Below, in pieces: positions 16,731 to 24,750 of a DNA stretch of 45,340 nucleotides. Source of the DNA: Acidobacteriota bacterium (GTDB lineage: Bacteria; Acidobacteriota; Terriglobia; Terriglobales; Acidobacteriaceae). The notes beneath the pieces are model-generated. The model had not been told where the DNA came from. It was given only the letters and a program-made list of their open reading frames with translations, and made no database searches. The stretch spans positions 1 through 45,340 of the forward strand of contig JABCZL010000027.1 in assembly GCA_013289685.1 (NCBI GenBank), written 5' to 3'. A program made the translations under genes and the position numbers. Each line of letters starts with the position of its first letter. Within the stretch, counting starts at the first letter, position 1.

Positions 16731-18092
16731 TTAATCATCATCCGGATCTGCCGGAGGTCTACGGTCGGTTAGAAAATCTTGTGCGCTTAGGGGCGCCGGA
16801 ATGTTCCGAAACTGAAGCGGAGCCTGGCTGAAATCGAAGCAGTCGGAAAGATCGTCCGCCGCTGCGTCGGCGTAGCCCAAGGAAGGCAGCCCATAGGTCA
16901 CTTCGACGAATTTCAGAATGCTGCCGAAGTCGTGCTGCGCGTGAGAAACATACGCCGCCTTGGCGTGGGAAGAAACGACGATCAGGGGTACCCGGAAGCC
17001 GTAAACGTAGCCCGATCCCCAACTGGTGCCGTCATTGATGACGCGGGGCGGCGGAACGTGGTCGTACCATCCGCCCCAGTCGTCCCAAGTGATGATGATT
17101 GCGGTATCGGACCAGTAGGGACTGGTACCAATAGCATTCACAATCGAGGCGACCCATGAAGGGCCGCTTCCGTCGTTGATTGAAGCGTGGTCCGAGGCTT
17201 GCCCGGTCGGGATCACCCAGCTTACGGCCGGGAGTTGGCCGCCGCTAATGTCGGTAAGAATCTGAGTGTTCTGCAGGACCACATTCTTGACCCAGCCGGA
17301 CCCCTGACACTCGGAACCAACCGGGCCACAAATATGTCGAATCGCGTTGGGAGCCGTCCATATTGAGTTGGGGGACGGCGTGTAGTACTTCCAGCTGATC
17401 CCCGCGGTGTCGAGCAGGTCGGTCAGAGTGGGATGGTCGAAGCAGGGATACATGGTCGACGATTCCACGCCGCTGGGATCGATCATCCAGACCCAGGCTG
17501 TGGACGGGGCAGCGCAGCCAGTACCCAGGTTGGTATTCTCGGCGGCAAACAGGTTGCTGGTCGCGGTGGGCGCGGACGTACCTGAAAGAATGAACTGGTG
17601 CGCCGGGAAACTGGGTCCCTGATTCGTCTGGAACATGCGGTCGCCAAAGGTATATTGCTGCGCGAGTTGGAAGTAGGGAGCCACGTCCGAGGACTGCACG
17701 TATTGGAACTGTGGGTTGGGAGGGCAACCTGCCGTGTGGGGATCGCAAGCCGTAACCTTATCGGCACCGTCCATTTTCCCGTTGTCGTACATCAGCACGA
17801 AATCGGAGTGACGGTGGCCGAGGTCATAGCTATTGGCTAAAGAAATGGGTGCCAGGGGAATCGTCTGTCCAAGCGAGTTCACGCCTGTGGTCGCGATGTC
17901 GGCATTGGGCAACCCCTGGAACAAGTTGTCTGGAGTGCGGTTCTCCTGGACGACGATGATTATGTGATTGATTTTTCCCTGGCTTATAGCGCTGCCGCCC
18001 GCACCGCAGGCATTCATGCTCAGCAAGACCGCGCCGGCAAACAGCAGCAATACCGCGAGCCACACCCCTGCACTTCGGCCCATAGGAGGCAT
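16731..18092 (-). CDS. Secreted phosphoesterase (phospholipase C / acid phosphatase-like, PF04185)
   Basis: 453 aa. The N-terminus is a signal segment (GVWLAVLLLFAGAVLLSMNAC) that may end in a lipobox-like MNAC, so a lipoprotein is possible. The phosphoesterase family motifs are INHIIIVVQENRTPDNLFQ (Glu and Asn of the metal site), TFGDRMFQTNQGPSFPAHQFILSGT, DLLDTAGISWKYY, SVIPTG-like VSWVIPTGQASDH, IITWDDWGGWYDHV (Asp and His) and VSHAQHDFGSILKFVE. These enzymes cleave phosphoesters of phospholipids or organic phosphate outside the cytoplasm. The usual ENRSFDHYFG is ENRTPDNLFQ here, with the metal ligands kept. Two nearby ATGs (18092, 18083) could start it; neither has a clear Shine-Dalgarno. 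Confidence 0.85.
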   Translation of the reverse strand: MPPMGRSAGVWLAVLLLFAGAVLLSMNACGAGGSAISQGKINHIIIVVQENRTPDNLFQGLPNADIATTGVNSLGQTIPLAPISLANSYDLGHRHSDFVLMYDNGKMDGADKVTACDPHTAGCPPNPQFQYVQSSDVAPYFQLAQQYTFGDRMFQTNQGPSFPAHQFILSGTSAPTATSNLFAAENTNLGTGCAAPSTAWVWMIDPSGVESSTMYPCFDHPTLTDLLDTAGISWKYYTPSPNSIWTAPNAIRHICGPVGSECQGSGWVKNVVLQNTQILTDISGGQLPAVSWVIPTGQASDHASINDGSGPSWVASIVNAIGTSPYWSDTAIIITWDDWGGWYDHVPPPRVINDGTSWGSGYVYGFRVPLIVVSSHAKAAYVSHAQHDFGSILKFVEVTYGLPSLGYADAAADDLSDCFDFSQAPLQFRNIPAPLSAQDFLTDRRPPADPDDD

Positions 18093-18312
18093 CCTGGCGA
18101 GAGGCGTTAGCTATGATGCGCTAACCCATGTACCGGGTTTTCCACTCGGCGGCACATACGATATTCGCGGAAGGGTGGCCATTCACATGTTGACAGGAGC
18201 GCAACAGAGGCCGCCCCAGATGACAACTAGCGGCTGATCGCTAACCGGTTTTCTCTGTTATAGTTTCGGTCAAGCCAGTGCTCGGCACCAGCGAAGGGCC
18301 GGCCCGAATCAC

Positions 18313-19095
18313 ATGGAACTCAGATCGCCTACGGAGTTTGCCAAGCAGAAGGTCCAGTCGGTTCAGGAATACACCCTGCTGGCCGCGCAGTCGGTGGGCA
18401 ACCTGTTTCGCAAGCCGTTGTATTTTGCGGACATGGTGCAGCAGGCCGATCTGATTGGCGTGGGCTCGCTGCCCATCGTGGTGCTGACTGGTTTCTTCAC
18501 CGGCGGCGTGCTGGCGCTGCAGACGGCCAACACGCTGCAGCGCTTCGGTTCGATCACGCTGATCGGGCAACTGGTTTCCACATCTATGGTGCGCGAACTG
18601 GGTCCGGTGCTCACTGGGCTGATGGTTGCGGGGCGCAATTCTTCGGGCATGGCCAGCGAACTGGGATCGATGGTTGTGACCGAGCAGATCGACGCCATGC
18701 GCGCGCTGGGGACCGATCCCATGAAGAAGCTGGTGACCCCGCGCGTCACCGCGACCGTGTTCATGCTGTTCTTTCTCAGCATCATTTCCGATCTGGTGGG
18801 ACTCGCGGGCGGACTGATGGTGGCCAAGCTGTTCCTCAGTCTCGATGCGCGCCAGTACTGGGCGAATGCGTGGCAGGTGCTGGTGCTGCAGGACGTTTTC
18901 ATGGGACTGCTAAAGCCGACTCTGTTCGGCTTCATCATCGCGACAGTCGGCTGCTACTACGGCATGACGGCGCGCGGCGGCACGCAAGGCGTGGGCCGCG
19001 CGACGACGCAGGCGGTAGTGGCTGCGTCGGTGTTTATCCTGGTTACGGATTTCTTTGTCACGAAGCTGTTGATCACGGTGCTGTCGTTTAAGTAA
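18313..19095 (+). CDS. mlaE: MlaE-family ABC transporter permease
   Basis: 260 aa, five to six TM helices. MlaE/YrbE signatures: GVGSLPIVVLTGFFTGGVLALQ, LGPVLTGLMVAGRNSSGMASELGSMVVTEQIDAMRALGTDPMKKLVTPRV (the conserved EQIDA coupling region) and LFGFIIATVGCYYGMTARGGTQGVGRATTQAVV. In Gram-negative bacteria MlaE with MlaF moves phospholipids between inner membrane and periplasmic carriers to preserve outer-membrane asymmetry. The ATPase gene follows after 29 bp. No MCE-domain (MlaD) gene or other Mla partner is found downstream in the window, since the next gene is convergent; partners may be elsewhere. Confidence 0.92.
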   Translation: MELRSPTEFAKQKVQSVQEYTLLAAQSVGNLFRKPLYFADMVQQADLIGVGSLPIVVLTGFFTGGVLALQTANTLQRFGSITLIGQLVSTSMVRELGPVLTGLMVAGRNSSGMASELGSMVVTEQIDAMRALGTDPMKKLVTPRVTATVFMLFFLSIISDLVGLAGGLMVAKLFLSLDARQYWANAWQVLVLQDVFMGLLKPTLFGFIIATVGCYYGMTARGGTQGVGRATTQAVVAASVFILVTDFFVTKLLITVLSFK

Positions 19096-19124
19096 GACCG
19101 CGAAATAAGACCTAACGGAACCAC

Positions 19125-19970
19125 ATGTCTACGCCTACTCTGCCCGTCGATTGTGTTCCCACCACCGAGAGGCCGGCTGGGTCTGCGATCGTGTTCGAAG
19201 ATGTGCATCTGGCGTTTGAAGAAAACGAAGTCTTGCGCGGGGTATCGTTCCAGCTCCCGTTCGGAGAGACCAAGGCCCTGTTCGGCGTTGCGGGATCGGG
19301 TAAGAGCACGATTCTGAAGCTCGCGCTCGGGCTGCTACCGCCGGACTCGGGAAGGATTACCGTGCTGGGCAACGAAGTCACCCAAATGCGCGAGCAGGAT
19401 CTCTTCCCCATGCGCGGCAAGCTGGGCATGGTGTTTCAGGAGAGCGCGCTGTTCGACTCGCTCACGGTGCGCGAGAACGTTGCCTACCGGCTGATGGGCG
19501 AGCACGGCATCTACGACGAGGAGATAGACCGGCGGGTGCGCGAGTCGCTGCGCTTCGTGGAGTTGGAACACACGCTTGATCTGTTTCCCTCGGAACTTTC
19601 GGGAGGCATGCGGCGGCGCGTGGCCATCGCGCGCGCGATTATCACGCAGCCGGAGCTGCTGCTTTACGATTCGCCCACCGGCGGCCTCGATCCGGTAACT
19701 TCCAACACCATTGTGGAATTGATCATGAAACAACGCGACGTGTACCGCACCAGTTCCCTGCTGGTCACACACCGGTTGCAAGACGCTTTCACTCTGGCCA
19801 CGCATGAGTTCGATCCGCAAACTAATCAGGTGCGAGTGTTGCCGCGTGGACAGTATTGCAATGTGCCCATGAGTTTTCTGATTCTGCGCGATGGCAAAGT
19901 TATTTTCGACGGCGATGTTCGCCAGGTGACGCACTCCAAAGATGAGTACATTCGGGAATATATTTCGTAG
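19125..19970 (+). CDS. mlaF: MlaF-family ABC transporter ATP-binding protein
   Basis: 281 aa. Walker A GVAGSGKST at 54-62, Q-loop in MVFQESALFDSLTVRENVAY, signature LSGGMRRRVAIARA at 158-171, Walker B LLLYDSPTGGLDP with Asp182, and H-loop His216 in LLVTHRLQDA. It pairs with the permease encoded 29 bp upstream. Unusual point: the residue after the Walker B Asp is Ser183 where ABC ATPases normally have the catalytic Glu, so hydrolysis may be slow or use another residue. A 25-residue insertion (HEFDPQTNQVRVLPRGQY) follows the H-loop. I expect phospholipid transport at the envelope; direction cannot be read from sequence. Confidence 0.9.
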   Translation: MSTPTLPVDCVPTTERPAGSAIVFEDVHLAFEENEVLRGVSFQLPFGETKALFGVAGSGKSTILKLALGLLPPDSGRITVLGNEVTQMREQDLFPMRGKLGMVFQESALFDSLTVRENVAYRLMGEHGIYDEEIDRRVRESLRFVELEHTLDLFPSELSGGMRRRVAIARAIITQPELLLYDSPTGGLDPVTSNTIVELIMKQRDVYRTSSLLVTHRLQDAFTLATHEFDPQTNQVRVLPRGQYCNVPMSFLILRDGKVIFDGDVRQVTHSKDEYIREYIS

Positions 19971-19972
19971 GG

Positions 19973-20064
19973 ATTGAGTAATTGGGGAATTGAGTAATCG
20001 GAGAATTGAAAACCTGCGAGCCGAAGTTCAATTACACACTTACTAAATTCCCCAATTACTCAAT
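19973..20064. terminator. Long inverted repeat in the convergent gap, possible bidirectional terminator
   Basis: ATTGAGTAATTGGGGAATT at 19973-19991 has a perfect 19-bp inverse complement at 20046-20064. A partial direct copy of the left arm (TTGAGTAATCGGAGAATT) follows at once, 17 bp on. The structure sits exactly between the stop of mlaF (plus) and the stop of the dipeptidase gene (minus). The 54-bp loop is long and there is no U-tract, so it may be an intergenic repeat rather than a classical terminator. Confidence 0.45.
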
Positions 20065-20072
20065 GCTGTCTC

Positions 20073-21398
20073 TCACTTCCCTGCCATCGCCTTCTCCACG
20101 TCCGCCGCCTTGGATGGCAGCGCCGCGCTCAGCTTGATCAGCTTGCCATCGGCATCGACGTAGTAGTCGTCTTCAATGCGTACGCCGATATTTTCTTCCG
20201 GGATGTAGATTCCGGGCTCGATGGTGAAGGCCATGCTTGGTCCGAGCGGAACTTTGTAGTCGCCCGGATCGTGCACGTTCAATCCGATGTAGTGCCCCAA
20301 GCCGTGGATGAAATACTGATCGAGCGGCTGGCCATGAAGATCCTTGCCATGAGCCTTGATGTATTCCTTCGCCACTTTGTTGAGCGAGGCGTCGGAGTCT
20401 CCGAACAGCATCGACTTGCCCGACTGGAACGCGGCCATCGCCGCTTCCTGCGCGCCCAGCACGATGTCATAGATCTCGCGCTGCCGCGCGGTGAAATGAC
20501 CGTTCACTGGCAGAGTGCGCGTGATGTCGGCGGCATACATCGAGTATTCCCCGGCGGCGTCAATCACCACCACATCGCCGGCCTTCATCGTGTTGCTGTT
20601 TTCGGAGTAATGCAGCACCGTAGAATTGTGGCCGGAGCCCACGATGGGCGAGTAGGCAGGACGCTCGCAGCCGCGCCGAGTCCACTCATATTGCATCAGT
20701 CCAGAGATTTCAAATTCGGTGACGTTGGGCTTCACGGCTTTCATGGCTGCGAAGTGCGCGGCCACCGCGGCGTCTACGGCTTTGCGGATCAGAGCGGCTT
20801 CGCCCGCGTCTTTCACAGTTCGCAGCGAAGACAGCATGGGCTTCACATCCTGAAAAAACACGAATGCATTGGTGCGCTTCAAGAAACTCAAAGGCTCGGC
20901 GCTGGGCGACGTTCCTCCCTGGGACCCGACATCGGTAAAGATCACCGGGCGTCCGTTGGCCAGCACCTTCGAAACTTCGTCCGGCAGCTTCCCCATTTCC
21001 TCGACATGGTCGAATCCGGTGATCTTGGGAGCGTCGGGATTCTCGGCGCCCAGTTTCGGGCCTGTAGATTTCTCCAGACGAACGTTGTGCGGCGGAAGAA
21101 ATAAAATCTCGGTATAGGCGCGAGCGGGAACGTCGTCCTTACCTTCCACTGCAGGTGCGATGAGCACGGCCGCGCCCGGGTCGGTCAAACCAGAGAGATA
21201 GTAGAAGTTGTCGTCCTGACGGAAGCCGTAAACGGCGTCTCCGGCCTCGAGCGGCGCAAACAGAACCACCACGCCTCCCGCCTTCTTGGCGAGCGCTTCG
21301 CGGCGCGCATGGTAGTCGGCGTTGGGTTGTCGATCGAGAGCATTGCCCAGGGAACAGGCAAACGCCAGGCTAAGACAAGAAAGCAGCAGCTTCCGCAT
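20073..21398 (-). CDS. Secreted Xaa-Pro aminopeptidase/dipeptidase (M24B)
   Basis: 441 aa with a signal peptide (residues 1-20, LLLSCLSLAFACSLGNA). An aminopeptidase-P N-terminal domain (about 28-160, including YHARREALAKKAGG and DDNFYYLSGLTDPGAAVLI) precedes the pita-bread M24 domain. The five dinuclear metal ligands are all visible: Asp280 (VVVIDAAG), Asp291 (AADITRT), His369 (HGLGHYIG), Glu394 (FTIEPG) and Glu409 (GVRIEDD). It removes or splits residues next to proline, probably in the periplasm because of the signal peptide; most PepP enzymes are cytoplasmic. GAGGATG lies ahead of the ATG. It appears monocistronic. Confidence 0.92.
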   Translation of the reverse strand: MRKLLLSCLSLAFACSLGNALDRQPNADYHARREALAKKAGGVVVLFAPLEAGDAVYGFRQDDNFYYLSGLTDPGAAVLIAPAVEGKDDVPARAYTEILFLPPHNVRLEKSTGPKLGAENPDAPKITGFDHVEEMGKLPDEVSKVLANGRPVIFTDVGSQGGTSPSAEPLSFLKRTNAFVFFQDVKPMLSSLRTVKDAGEAALIRKAVDAAVAAHFAAMKAVKPNVTEFEISGLMQYEWTRRGCERPAYSPIVGSGHNSTVLHYSENSNTMKAGDVVVIDAAGEYSMYAADITRTLPVNGHFTARQREIYDIVLGAQEAAMAAFQSGKSMLFGDSDASLNKVAKEYIKAHGKDLHGQPLDQYFIHGLGHYIGLNVHDPGDYKVPLGPSMAFTIEPGIYIPEENIGVRIEDDYYVDADGKLIKLSAALPSKAADVEKAMAGK

Positions 21399-21442
21399 GA
21401 ATCATCCTCACTTAACTAATTTTTCAGATGAGTGACCGGGCT

Positions 21443-22441
21443 TCACTTCGGCGCAGCCAGATTTTTGCCGGCTTGAATGAACGACTGCACGTTGCTCTTG
21501 TCGATCAGCCCCGAACCAGTATCCACGAAGCTCGGAATCGGGGCGAAGCTGTCCTTCGACCAATCCGTGTCCAGCGACGGCGGCTTGTGATGATACAGAT
21601 TGTCGAGCATCTGCATTCCGACGAAGGCCATGGTGTACGGCTTCTGTGCGATGGTGGCGGCGATCAGGCCTTTCTGGATCCCGTCCAGAGTCTCGGCATC
21701 GGTGTCCATGGCGATGACAACTTTCCCGGTCACGTGATAGCTATTAAGCACGCCCGCCACTTCTTTGCCCGATTGGGCTTCCAGACAAACAAAGCCATCG
21801 ACCTTATCGCGCTCTTTGCCGACGATCTGGGTCGTGGTATCGAAGGCAATTCGCGGATCGCCCTGGATATCGACTACGCGAGTGATCTTGATCTCGGGGG
21901 TTTTGGCGAGAGCGTCTTTGTATCCGCGCAAGCGGTCCTGCAGGTTGGGCTGGTCGGGCATGGTAAAGACCACGACATTGCCTTTGCCATGGAGTTCCTG
22001 CGCCAGGCGCTGTCCGCCGGTCACGCCGGCCTGATAGTTGTTGGTGCCGATGAAGAACAGCCGTTTGCTCGACGGCGCATCCGAGTCGATGGTGACCACG
22101 GGAATGCCGGCTGCGACGGCTTTATCAATGCTGTCCTTGAGCAGCGCCGCGTCGGTCACGTCCAACAAAATTCCGGTGGCTTTCTTCTGCACCGCCTGAT
22201 CGAGCGCGTCGCGCTCGGCCTTGGGATCGAAGGTCTGCGGCCCGGCGAAATCGTAGCGCACTTTCATTTGCGTCGCGGCGTTGGAGAATCCTGAGCCGGC
22301 GGCCTTCCAGTAAGGAAGCTGCAAGTTTGCCGAAACCAGGACAAAGAATTCGTCGGAGTCATGGGCGCCTCCGCAACTGAGGGTCAGTCCCAGCAGGATG
22401 GCGACAGAGGCCGAGTGGAGAATCGTACGCGAGCGGGGCAT
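21443..22441 (-). CDS. Periplasmic sugar-binding lipoprotein (LacI-type ABC substrate-binding fold)
   Basis: 332 aa from the ATG at 22441, fixed by AAGGAGGA just upstream. The N-terminus is a signal with a lipoprotein-like Cys (GLTLSCGG). The rest is a Peripla_BP_4-type two-lobe protein: FFVLVSANLQLPYWKAAGSGF, AERDALDQAVQKKATGILLDVTD, AVAAGIPVVTIDSDAPSSKRLFFIGTNNYQAG, VVVFTMPDQPNLQDRLRGYKDAL and VVIAMDTDAETLDGIQKGLIAATIAQKPY. Such proteins deliver sugars to an ABC importer, but no permease or ATPase gene is adjacent, so the partner is elsewhere or it has a sensory role. Divergent from the DUF3857 gene. Confidence 0.85.
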   Translation of the reverse strand: MPRSRTILHSASVAILLGLTLSCGGAHDSDEFFVLVSANLQLPYWKAAGSGFSNAATQMKVRYDFAGPQTFDPKAERDALDQAVQKKATGILLDVTDAALLKDSIDKAVAAGIPVVTIDSDAPSSKRLFFIGTNNYQAGVTGGQRLAQELHGKGNVVVFTMPDQPNLQDRLRGYKDALAKTPEIKITRVVDIQGDPRIAFDTTTQIVGKERDKVDGFVCLEAQSGKEVAGVLNSYHVTGKVVIAMDTDAETLDGIQKGLIAATIAQKPYTMAFVGMQMLDNLYHHKPPSLDTDWSKDSFAPIPSFVDTGSGLIDKSNVQSFIQAGKNLAAPK

Positions 22442-22738
22442 CGCATCCTCCTTCGAAGATTCCGATCCAGCGACACATTCTTGCCGGATGAGAATCTTCA
22501 GCGTGTGGATTGTAAACGAGCAGTCGAGCGAAGGCCAGAAGGCAGCGGAGGCTTTGTCGGGAAGAGCCGAGATCACTCCAGTAAGTCGAGATATAACAAG
22601 TGTGACCCTGCATATTGTCTTCCGAGCTACTCGGATGTACATTATGCGGTCACTCACTGCAACGAGTCTGCGGGAAGGCTATACGGCACGCTTAGCAATC
22701 ACTCGCGCGACTCTGCAGAGTATGAAGGAGTACTCATC

Positions 22739-24736
22739 GTGCCTCTCCGCCGAAGGGTGTCGATTCACCTATCTCTGCTCGTGGCAGTTCAGATGCTCGT
22801 CACTGCCGCGCAAGCTAGCGTCAAATTCCAACCCGTGTCGCCCGAAGAACTGAAGATGACGAGCGAACCGCAAGTTCCGGGAGCCCCAGCGATCATTCTG
22901 TACCGCGAGGTGTACCGGGACGACTGTGGTATAGCATGCCGCAGCACAAGTGCAGGCGTGATGAGCGAGGACCGGTTCGAAGAGGACTATTTCCGCATCA
23001 AGATTCTAACGGAAGCTGGGACTAAGTACGGGCAAGTCGAGATTCCGCTTTGGAACGAAGAGGGGACAGTGGGTGGCATCAGCGCCCGCACGATACGACC
23101 TGACGGCTCCATTGTCGATTTCAAGGGGCAGATCTTTGAAAAAACTATCATCAAGGCAAAAGGGCTTAAGTACGTGGCCAAGACCTTCGCCATGCCGGAC
23201 GTTCAGGTGGGCAGCATCATTGAGTACTACTACACAAAGAACTTTTTTAAAGGCCGGATTTTCTTTTCCAACTGGATTCTGAGCCACGAACTTTTCACCA
23301 AGCAGGCAAAGTTTTCTCTGAGGCCCTTCGAGTATGGGAGCCTTCGGTGGAACGAGCACTTGCCTTCGGGCGTCCCGTCACCAAAGAAGGGTCCGGATGG
23401 CACGGTGCGGCTGGAGGTTGCCAACATCGCCGCATTCGAGCCCGAAGACTTCATGCCACCGGCAGATGAGTTTAAGGCCCGCGTGGATTTTATTTACAGT
23501 AGGGAGTTTGAGGCGGATGCAAACAAGTTCTGGAAGAAGGAGGGCAAGGAGCGTTACAGCGCGGTTGAGAAGTTCCTAGGCAGGCGCGGCGCAATGGAGC
23601 AGGCAGTTTCGCAGATTGTTTCACCCGCCGACCCGCCGGAGGTAAAGCTTCACAAGATTTACGCGCAGGTGCAGCAGTTGCACAACACTACTTATGAGGT
23701 CCAGAAAACGGAAGAAGAGAAGCAGCGGGAGAAGTCAGTCTCCAACGAGAGTGTCGAAGACGTCTGGAAACACGGCTCGGGCAGAGGCTGGGAGCTGACC
23801 TGGCTCTACCTGGCCTTGGTGCGAGCCGCTGGATTCGAGGCCTACGGAGTAGTGGTTGCGGACCGCCGCAACTTCCTCTTCAATCCCCAGAGCATGCAAA
23901 GCGACAAGCTCGATTCGAACCTGGTTCTCGTTAGATTGAATGGCAAGGATCTCTATTTCGATCCAGGGGCGGCCTTCACGCTATATGGAATGCTGCGCTG
24001 GGACGAAACGGGCGTTCCGGGATTGCGGCTCGACAAGGACGGGGAATCGTGGGTGCAGACCAGCCTGCCAGACAGTTCCGCCTCGCAGATCCAGCGTAAA
24101 GCGGATTTCAAGTTGTTGCCTACAGGGGATATGGAAGGCCACCTGGTGGTTACGTTCACGGGGTTCGAGGCACAGAGCCGGCGGGTGGACCAGAGAAATG
24201 AAGACGACACGGCCCGCAAGAAGTCTCTCGAAGACGAGGTTCAGGGATACATACCCGTCGGCAGCAATGTGGGGCTGACCAAGCAGCCGGATTGGACCAG
24301 TTCGGATTCTCCGCTGGTCGCCGAATTCACGGTGAAGATACCGGGATGGGCCTCGATAAGCCCACGCCATGTTCTATTTCCGGTTGGCATTTTCGGCGGC
24401 TCGGAGAAGCATGTCTTCGATCACACCACGCGAACCTATCCTATTTACTTCGAGTATCTCGCACAGAAACTGGATGACATAACCATCGAAATCCCTCCGG
24501 GCTGGCAGGTCACCGGCCTTCCCAAACCACAAAATCAGGATCTCCACGTCGTCGGCTATGCCTGTTCTGCCGAAGACAACAAAGGAACGCTGCATCTGAC
24601 GCGGAAGGTCGACATCAATATCCTCAGCATGGAGACCAAGTACTACACTCCGATGCAGAATTTTTTTCAGATCATCCGGACGGGTGATGAGCAGCAGATT
24701 GCCCTGCAGCCCGGCACGGCAGTCTCGAGTAACTAA
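22739..24736 (+). CDS. DUF3857 protein with a degenerate transglutaminase-like domain
   Basis: 665 aa. The start is GTG at 22739: AAGGAG sits eight bases upstream, and this start gives a clean signal peptide (PLRRRVSIHLSLLVAVQMLVTAAQAS). DUF3857 covers about 50-230 (FRIKILTEAGTKYGQVEIPL, ARTIRPDGSIVDFKG, VQVGSIIEYYYTKN). A transglutaminase-like core follows at 335-430 (VWKHGSGRGWELTWLYLALVRAAGFEAYGVVV ... GKDLYFDPG). The usual GDC/H/D catalytic set is missing: where active relatives have Cys the sequence reads HGSGRGWE (345-352) and the His position is Asn. So it is probably non-enzymatic. The C-terminal half is a beta-rich domain. Function unknown; secreted. Confidence 0.82.
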   Translation: MPLRRRVSIHLSLLVAVQMLVTAAQASVKFQPVSPEELKMTSEPQVPGAPAIILYREVYRDDCGIACRSTSAGVMSEDRFEEDYFRIKILTEAGTKYGQVEIPLWNEEGTVGGISARTIRPDGSIVDFKGQIFEKTIIKAKGLKYVAKTFAMPDVQVGSIIEYYYTKNFFKGRIFFSNWILSHELFTKQAKFSLRPFEYGSLRWNEHLPSGVPSPKKGPDGTVRLEVANIAAFEPEDFMPPADEFKARVDFIYSREFEADANKFWKKEGKERYSAVEKFLGRRGAMEQAVSQIVSPADPPEVKLHKIYAQVQQLHNTTYEVQKTEEEKQREKSVSNESVEDVWKHGSGRGWELTWLYLALVRAAGFEAYGVVVADRRNFLFNPQSMQSDKLDSNLVLVRLNGKDLYFDPGAAFTLYGMLRWDETGVPGLRLDKDGESWVQTSLPDSSASQIQRKADFKLLPTGDMEGHLVVTFTGFEAQSRRVDQRNEDDTARKKSLEDEVQGYIPVGSNVGLTKQPDWTSSDSPLVAEFTVKIPGWASISPRHVLFPVGIFGGSEKHVFDHTTRTYPIYFEYLAQKLDDITIEIPPGWQVTGLPKPQNQDLHVVGYACSAEDNKGTLHLTRKVDINILSMETKYYTPMQNFFQIIRTGDEQQIALQPGTAVSSN

Positions 24737-24750
24737 GTTCTCGGCTCTGG

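Noticed and set aside
18189..18265. TTGACA at 18189 and TATAGT near 18260 as a promoter for mlaE
   Set aside because: Spacing between the two hexamers is far too long and neither has a fitting partner.
20271..22294. Plus-strand frames at 20271-21104 and 21428-22294
   Set aside because: Antisense to the M24 peptidase and the sugar-binding lipoprotein, both with recognisable motifs.
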